A DNA stretch of 10,652 nucleotides from an uncultured Muribaculaceae bacterium (lineage in GTDB: Bacteria; Bacteroidota; Bacteroidia; Bacteroidales; Muribaculaceae), in contig CAJTYD010000089.1 in assembly GCA_910583775.1 (NCBI GenBank), forward strand, positions 1 to 10,652, in the 5' to 3' direction. The position numbers and the translations under genes were made by a program. Below the pieces are notes generated by a model, which was given only the letters and a program-made list of their open reading frames with translations, did not search any database and was not told the DNA's origin. Below, in pieces: positions 6,623 to 10,652 of the stretch (the stretch's first letter is position 1; each line of letters opens with the position of its first letter).

Positions 6623-6911
6623 TTTACCTGTTGTTATATCTTTAAGTAGTTTCTAAAAACTAATCGATATATGAGTAGTTGATATCTTGAACTATAAAAC
6701 TTGATCTTTCCTTTCAGGCAATCGCCTGTCGCTCGGCATTATCAAACGAGTTTGATTTTGCTCTCGCTTATGGCGATTTTTGGCCGCTTTTGGCTTGTCG
6801 TTCAGTCGCATATATTAATATGCTCCTTCTCTCCGCACCAAAATCGCCTCAAAAATCTCATCGTTTTATATGTTCATTAATCTTCTCAACTACTTAAAAA
6901 ATTTTACCTGT
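6623..6911. repeat. Block bounded by inverted repeats and short direct repeats, probably a dispersed intergenic element
   Basis: TTAAGTAGTT (6642-6651) is the reverse complement of AACTACTTAA (6888-6897). Outside these arms lies a direct repeat TTTACCTGT (6623-6631 and 6903-6911). Inside, AGTAGTTGA (6674-6682) can pair alternatively with TCAACTACT (6886-6894), and GGCGATTTT (6772-6780) with AAAATCGCC (6840-6848). Smaller arms are CAGGC/GCCTG around 6716-6729, ATCAAAC/GTTTGAT around 6741-6756, and GCATAT/ATATGC around 6808-6823. There is no long open frame. Nested pairing suggests one folded unit of about 250 nt; whether it is mobile is unknown. Confidence 0.5.
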
Positions 6912-7103
6912 AGCATTGAGGTTTCCCTTTCTGTTACGCTATTGAGACCGCCGGTTAAATATAAAGTTTAATCGCTTCGGGTTATTTAACTTTCATTAAT
7001 TTCAGCGTATAAAATTGTTAAGATCCACTAATATCATTTCTACATTATGTTCCGCATTATATTCCGCGACCGCCCCGCGGTCGTGTGGTTTGTGCTCGTC
7101 TTC

Positions 7104-7139
7104 CCCCGGGTCAAATCGGCATTCCGATTTGACCCGGGG
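7104..7139. repeat. Perfect 16-bp-stem hairpin with 4-nt loop
   Basis: The arm 7104-7119 (starting CCCCGGGTCAAA) is exactly complementary to 7124-7139 around the loop CATT. It lies inside the inverted-repeat element, directly before the GACCGC hairpin and the tandem array. A hairpin this strong could block transcription in either direction, but no gene ends next to it. Confidence 0.85.
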
Positions 7140-7167
7140 CTACATTCCTTGACCGCTCCGCGGTCAC

Positions 7168-7435
7168 TTCGCATCACTTACTTCCACTGTCGGGATGCAT
7201 TTCGCATCACTTACTTCCACCGTCGGGATGCGGATCGTATTACTTACGTTCCACCGTCGGAATGCGTTTCGCATCACTTACATTCCACCGTCGGGATTCA
7301 TTTCGGATCACTTACTTCCACCGTCGGGATGCGGATCGTATTACTTACGTTCCACCGTCGGAATGCGTTTCGCATCACTTACATTCCACCGTCGGGATTC
7401 ATTTCGGATCACTTACTTCCACCGTCGGGATAATG
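7168..7435. repeat. Tandem array of about eight 33/34-bp units in a 101-bp higher-order repeat
   Basis: Units start at 7168, 7201, 7234, 7268, 7302, 7335, 7369 and 7403. They share the core ACTTAC(x)TTCCACCGTCGG and differ at the edges. Units 3, 4 and 5 (34+34+33 bp) recur as units 6, 7 and 8: 7234-7329 matches 7335-7430 base for base, which shows a recent duplication of a three-unit block. Mixed 33/34-bp lengths break the reading frame, so the array is not protein-coding. Each unit junction can form a small hairpin, for example GATGC/GCATC, and each core a TTCC/GGRA hairpin. Confidence 0.9.
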
Positions 7436-7517
7436 GATGACCCTGGCAAGGGTCGCGGACGGTTGTACGTGTGAATTACGACCGCGGGGCGGTCGCGGAT
7501 ATATTGAGAGTCTAAAC

Positions 7518-7529
7518 CGTTTTAAAACG
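7518..7529. promoter_or_regulatory. 12-bp perfect palindrome upstream of the DUF4861 gene, possible operator
   Basis: CGTTTTAAAACG is its own reverse complement, and the flanking AAAC/GTTT extends the symmetry with one mismatch. It lies about 107 bp before the ATG at 7637, in an AT-rich stretch just outside the inverted-repeat element. Symmetry suits a dimeric regulator, but the site is single and no regulator is identified. Confidence 0.3.
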
Positions 7530-7636
7530 TTTTAAATGATGTTTGAATGGATTTTGATTTTTATAAGTTGAGAATTTTAAGTAATTTTAAATGTTAAATC
7601 GAATTTAATAATTAAACAACTTCATAAATAAATATC

Positions 7637-8791
7637 ATGAATAGTAGCCATATCCTTTCAAGCGCTTTAATCGTCGCAGGGAGTTTAATTTCACTTCCGG
7701 CTTATAGTTATCGTGTGGAGGTTTCGAATCCGTTGCCTGAGAATAGGAGGGGCGAGATCGTGGAGGTCCCCCTCAAGTCTCTTAATGCCAAGGCTTTGTC
7801 GTATGTCGTGACAGACAAGGAGGGCAAGCAGGTGCCCTGTCAGATAACATACGATGGCTTCCTGATTTTCCCTGCTGATGTCGATTCTCTTTCCACGGCC
7901 GTTTATGCCGTAGAGGAAGGAAAGCAAAGGCTTGATTTCCCGGTTTATGTCTATGGGAGAAAATTCCCTGAACGAAAGGATGACCTTGCCTGGGAGAACG
8001 ACCGCTCGGCCTATCGAGCATACGGCCCGGCGCTGCAGAAAAGCGGCGAAAGGGCTTTCGGATATGATATCTGGAGCAAATCAGTAGCATATCCCATTCT
8101 TGAACAGCGTTTTTATGATGATCATGCCCGTCATATATCTTTCCATGTCGATCATGGGAACGGCCTTGACGATTATTCTGTAGGTCCGACCCTTGGTGGC
8201 GGAACTGCGGCTTTCCTTGATAAAAACGGCCACATTGTCTATCCTTATTGCTATCGCGATTATGAGATTCTCGACAACGGCCCGCTCCGTTTCACCGCCC
8301 GTCTCGAATACAATCCGGTGGATGTCGACGGAGAGAAGATTTCAGAAACTCGTCTGATCAGCCTTGACCTCGGCGAATGGCTCAACAAGACGGAGCTGAG
8401 TTTTGACGGACTGAAGAGCGCCAAGACGCTGGCTCAGGGAATCGTGGTTCATTCCAACAATCCCACAGCCTATACAGTTTCGGAAAAAGAAAAATTTGTG
8501 GCATATCAGGATCTGACCGAGCATGCCGACAGAGGAAACGGTCAGGTATATGTAGGTATTTATTCGCCCGGTTCCTCGGAATTCAGGTTTATGCCTATTG
8601 ACACAGAAGTAAGAGGTGCCGAAGGCCATGTGGCGGCTATCGCAAATGTAAGGCCCGGCGAGAAATTCACCTATTACTGGGGATCCGGCTGGAGCAAGGG
8701 AGGTGTTAAGGACGCCACCGACTGGAACAGAAAGATGTCTGAAATCAGCAGACATAAAAAGAACCCCCTTAAGGTTTCTGTTAAGAAATGA
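7637..8791 (+). CDS. Secreted DUF4861 family protein
   Basis: The protein has 384 residues with a signal peptide (1-24, ending PAYS, no lipobox), so it is likely periplasmic. Stretches matching my recollection of the DUF4861 family are DLAWENDRSAYRAYGPAL (116-133), GYDIWSKSVAYPILEQRFY (142-160), HGNGLDDYSVGPTLGGGTAAF (in 173-193) and, near the C-terminus, YYWGSGWSKGG. DUF4861 genes are commonly found in Bacteroidota polysaccharide-degradation loci, often with genes for uronic-acid-containing glycans; their reaction is not established to my knowledge. Conserved His, Asp and Trp residues in these motifs look like a carbohydrate or catalytic site, which is inference. It is 17 bp upstream of a Reg_prop sensor on the same strand, suggesting one transcript. 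The C-terminus is basic (KKNPLKVSVKK). Confidence 0.75.
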   Translation: MNSSHILSSALIVAGSLISLPAYSYRVEVSNPLPENRRGEIVEVPLKSLNAKALSYVVTDKEGKQVPCQITYDGFLIFPADVDSLSTAVYAVEEGKQRLDFPVYVYGRKFPERKDDLAWENDRSAYRAYGPALQKSGERAFGYDIWSKSVAYPILEQRFYDDHARHISFHVDHGNGLDDYSVGPTLGGGTAAFLDKNGHIVYPYCYRDYEILDNGPLRFTARLEYNPVDVDGEKISETRLISLDLGEWLNKTELSFDGLKSAKTLAQGIVVHSNNPTAYTVSEKEKFVAYQDLTEHADRGNGQVYVGIYSPGSSEFRFMPIDTEVRGAEGHVAAIANVRPGEKFTYYWGSGWSKGGVKDATDWNRKMSEISRHKKNPLKVSVKK

Positions 8792-8808
8792 CTCAGTAGA
8801 AAGGTCCG

Positions 8809-10652
8809 GTGAGATTGATATTGTCATATCTGGTGTTGTTTTTTGCTTCAGCAACGGTAATCGAATCTGCCGCTGCCAAAGATATCTATATACGGGAGCT
8901 CTCCGAGGCCGGACAGTTCAAGGATATGACCGTTCAGGACATCCTGAAGGACCGCACCGGATATATCTGGTTTGCCACCGGCAAAGGTGTGGAGCGTTTC
9001 GACGGAGTCCATGTCAGGCATTACGCTCTTGGAACAAATTCCGAAAAACCTGTTGCTGTAATGGCTGAGAATCCTTACACCGGAGAGCTTTTCGCCGGCA
9101 ACGATTACGGGATATGGACTCTTTCGTCGCCCGACAGGAGTTTTGTCAGGATGAAAGGTGTGGACCTTTCGAATGTACTCTCGCTCGCCGTTACGGGCAG
9201 GACAAGATTGCTCGCCGGAACGACAGATGGCCTTTATGAAACAGATCTTGTCAAGAAGAAGGCCGAGAAGATTCAGCTTGCACCGACCCGCAGGCTTGGA
9301 AGGATCAGTGTCAATGATATTTTCTATGACAAGGATAACCGCCAGGCCTGGATTGCAACCTCCGATGGAATTCAGCTGATAGATCTGGAAAAAGATGAGA
9401 ATTCCAAAGTCTTCGAATGTCTTGATTCCAGAGGTCAGTCTCAGCAATTCAACCGGATCATAAAGATAAAGGACAACGTTTATCTCGGCACTCCCGACCG
9501 AGGCGTCATGAAATTTAATGTCAGGGACCATAGCTTCTCGCAATATGTCGATGTGGGATGCAATGTCATTTCCTCCCTTCAGTCGGAGGGTGGGAAGTAT
9601 CTTTATGTTGGAAGCGACGGCGGGGGAGTGGCGAAGATAGATGTCTCAAACGGCCGGATTATAGATGTCTTCCGTCGAAATTCGGGAAAAAGCTCGTCAT
9701 TGCATTCCAATTCCGTCTATGCCCTTCATATTGATGACAAGGGCCAGATGTGGGTGGGGTATTATCAGACAGGAGCCGATTATACGCTTTATAACAGCGG
9801 GATGTTCTCGGTTTTCAACGAAAAGTGGTATAGCACGCTCGGAACGCCTGCCCGGACAATGACGATCGACGGCGATAAGATCGTGCTCGGTACAATAGAA
9901 GGACTTTATATTATCGACCGCGCCCGACAGGAAGTCGCAAGAATCAAGAGCCCGGAGCTTCGTTCCGATATGGTGATCTCTTCCGGTATTTATAATGGGA
10001 AATATTATATAGGCACTTACGGAGGAGGCCTTAATATCATTGACAGTAAACCGCCTTATTCGTCTTCTCCGCTGACTGCCGCTGAGAAAGAACTCGCGGG
10101 GGGACACGTATTCAGCATCTGTCCTGATAGGGAGGGTACGCTATGGATCGGTACTTCGAACGGCGTCTACCGCTTTTCCGGCGACAGGCTCGTAGGCAGG
10201 TATTCGCATGCCAATTCCCGGTTGCCGGAAGGGAATGTCTATGAGATCTTCTTCGACTCAACAGACAAGGGATGGATATGCACCGAGAAGGGAATTGCGG
10301 TTTATGATCCGGGCACAAAGACTCTCCGCACAGATATTTTTCCACGTGGGTTCTTTAACCGGGAGAATATCCGTCAGATCTATGAAGGGCGCAACTCCAC
10401 GCTTTATTTTCTTCCATATAAGGGTCCGTTCTTCATTTCCGATATCTTGCTTTCAAAGTTCGAGAGGGTAAATCCCAAGTCGCTTGAAGGGAAGGATATA
10501 AAGTCGGTGATCGAGGACGATACAGGCCATCTGTGGGTCGCTACCTCCAACGGAATGTTTCGCTGGAATAAGCGTGACCGCTGGGAGGAATATGCCTTTA
10601 TCGACGGCATTCCGCATCCTATTTTCAATTCCATGAGAGCTTTGGCTGATTC
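8809..10652 (+). CDS. N-terminal Reg_prop sensor domain, probable hybrid two-component system (HTCS) regulator (3' end missing)
   Basis: A single frame stays open for 614 codons from GTG 8809 to the window edge. The GTG start gives a good signal peptide (MRLILSYLVLFFASATVIESAAA), and AAAGG at 8800-8804 is a plausible ribosome binding site; the next ATG (8926) would lose the signal. The rest is a periplasmic beta-propeller with Reg_prop blades: DRTGYIWFATGKGVERFDG (48-66), DDKGQMWVGYY (about 309), DREGTLWIGTSNGVYRF (about 440) and DDTGHLWVATSNGMFRW (about 570), with weaker blades between. HTCS proteins continue with Y_Y_Y, a membrane helix, kinase, receiver and AraC domains, and sense glycan fragments to switch on nearby utilization genes. 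Only the sensor part is visible, so a plain kinase remains possible. Confidence 0.85.
   Translation, partial: MRLILSYLVLFFASATVIESAAAKDIYIRELSEAGQFKDMTVQDILKDRTGYIWFATGKGVERFDGVHVRHYALGTNSEKPVAVMAENPYTGELFAGNDYGIWTLSSPDRSFVRMKGVDLSNVLSLAVTGRTRLLAGTTDGLYETDLVKKKAEKIQLAPTRRLGRISVNDIFYDKDNRQAWIATSDGIQLIDLEKDENSKVFECLDSRGQSQQFNRIIKIKDNVYLGTPDRGVMKFNVRDHSFSQYVDVGCNVISSLQSEGGKYLYVGSDGGGVAKIDVSNGRIIDVFRRNSGKSSSLHSNSVYALHIDDKGQMWVGYYQTGADYTLYNSGMFSVFNEKWYSTLGTPARTMTIDGDKIVLGTIEGLYIIDRARQEVARIKSPELRSDMVISSGIYNGKYYIGTYGGGLNIIDSKPPYSSSPLTAAEKELAGGHVFSICPDREGTLWIGTSNGVYRFSGDRLVGRYSHANSRLPEGNVYEIFFDSTDKGWICTEKGIAVYDPGTKTLRTDIFPRGFFNRENIRQIYEGRNSTLYFLPYKGPFFISDILLSKFERVNPKSLEGKDIKSVIEDDTGHLWVATSNGMFRWNKRDRWEEYAFIDGIPHPIFNSMRALAD

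Larger units (their letters stand above)
7063..7499. mobile_element. 437-bp element with perfect 22-bp terminal inverted repeats (MITE-like candidate)
   Basis: Bases 7063-7084 (beginning TCCGCGACCGCC) are the exact reverse complement of 7478-7499. The sequence directly outside both ends is TATAT (7058-7062 and 7500-7504), a possible 5-bp target duplication, though such AT-rich DNA gives chance matches. Each terminal repeat is itself a CGACCG/CGGTCG hairpin. Inside are a 16-bp perfect hairpin, a second GACCGC/GCGGTC hairpin (7151-7165), a GACCCT/AGGGTC hairpin (7439-7454) and the 33/34-bp tandem array. There is no transposase, so it would be non-autonomous if mobile. An extragenic repeat cluster is the alternative. 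Confidence 0.45.
6542..7636. other. Gene-poor, repeat-rich intergenic region between divergent genes
   Basis: About 1.1 kb separates the leftward Spy-like gene from the rightward DUF4861 gene, so promoters for both should lie here, but I see no clean TAnnTTTG box with good spacing for either. The weak candidates are TAGTTTTT on the minus strand near 6650-6662 and TAATTTTA on the plus strand near 7581-7590. Open frames such as 7047-7433 are short, restart in all three frames and encode the translated tandem repeat rather than a protein. The region holds a strong hairpin, an inverted-repeat-bounded block, a terminal-inverted-repeat element and a palindrome, listed separately. From 6912 to 7062 I see only an 8-bp inverted repeat (6954-6961 with 6983-6990). 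Confidence 0.8.

Noticed and set aside
7047..7433. 128-residue open frame, with overlapping frames at 7195-7440 and 7262-7474, all encoding RITYFHRRDA-like repeats
   Set aside because: The same motif appears in all three frames because unit lengths alternate 33 and 34 bp. The N-terminal half translates hairpin DNA, and there is no signal or known domain. Best read as non-coding repeat.
7168..7435. CRISPR-like regular array
   Set aside because: The units are contiguous and nearly identical along their whole length with no unique spacers, and no cas genes are present.
8848..9543. 231-residue minus-strand open frame within the sensor gene
   Set aside because: The plus strand encodes Reg_prop blades across the same span in one unbroken frame, so this is a shadow.

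Overview
The window looks like a chromosomal segment of a gut Bacteroidota, order Bacteroidales; Muribaculaceae would fit but is only a guess. The reasons are promoter -7 boxes of the TAnnTTTG type, lipoproteins with an acidic stretch after the lipobox Cys, a BtuB/BtuG-type outer-membrane pair, a DUF4861 protein, and a sensor with Reg_prop (two-component propeller) repeats of the kind found in hybrid two-component systems.

Left part (1-3607). The last codons of a rightward gene lie at 3-50. It converges on a leftward vitamin B12 uptake operon, with a hairpin terminator (170-207) between them. The operon reads, on the minus strand: promoter (3577-3607), cobalamin riboswitch (about 3470-3570), TonB-dependent receptor btuB (1393-3402), then a surface beta-propeller lipoprotein of the DUF5074/BtuG type (245-1333). 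The riboswitch is the strongest evidence that the receptor/propeller pair handles corrinoids: the RNA senses cobalamin and should shut the operon when B12 is sufficient.

Middle part (3637-6541), also leftward. A two-gene operon (ATGA overlap) encodes the two subunits of an NfnAB-type transhydrogenase: an FAD/[2Fe-2S]/NAD subunit (5100-5861) and a glutamate-synthase-small-subunit-like FAD/NADPH subunit with two Cys groups for Fe-S clusters (3637-5103). Upstream lies a small secreted Spy/CpxP-like protein (5984-6541) with a regular Cys array and a very basic, His-containing tail. It ends at its own terminator (5916-5954).

Intergenic part (6542-7636). About 1.1 kb has no convincing gene but is dense in repeats: a perfect 12-bp hairpin (6577-6615), an inverted-repeat-bounded block (6642-6897), and a 437-bp element (7063-7499). 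The element is bounded by perfect 22-bp inverted repeats with flanking TATAT copies. Inside are strong hairpins and about eight 33/34-bp tandem units in a 101-bp higher-order repeat. This is the least explained structure in the window.

Right part (7637-10652), rightward. A secreted DUF4861 protein is followed 17 bp later by the N-terminal part of a large Reg_prop sensor that runs off the window. Its probable GTG start (8809) sits just after an in-frame ATG-ACT-CAG-TAG remnant overlapping the DUF4861 stop. The pair resembles the edge of a polysaccharide-utilization locus, although no SusC/SusD pair or glycosidase is visible.
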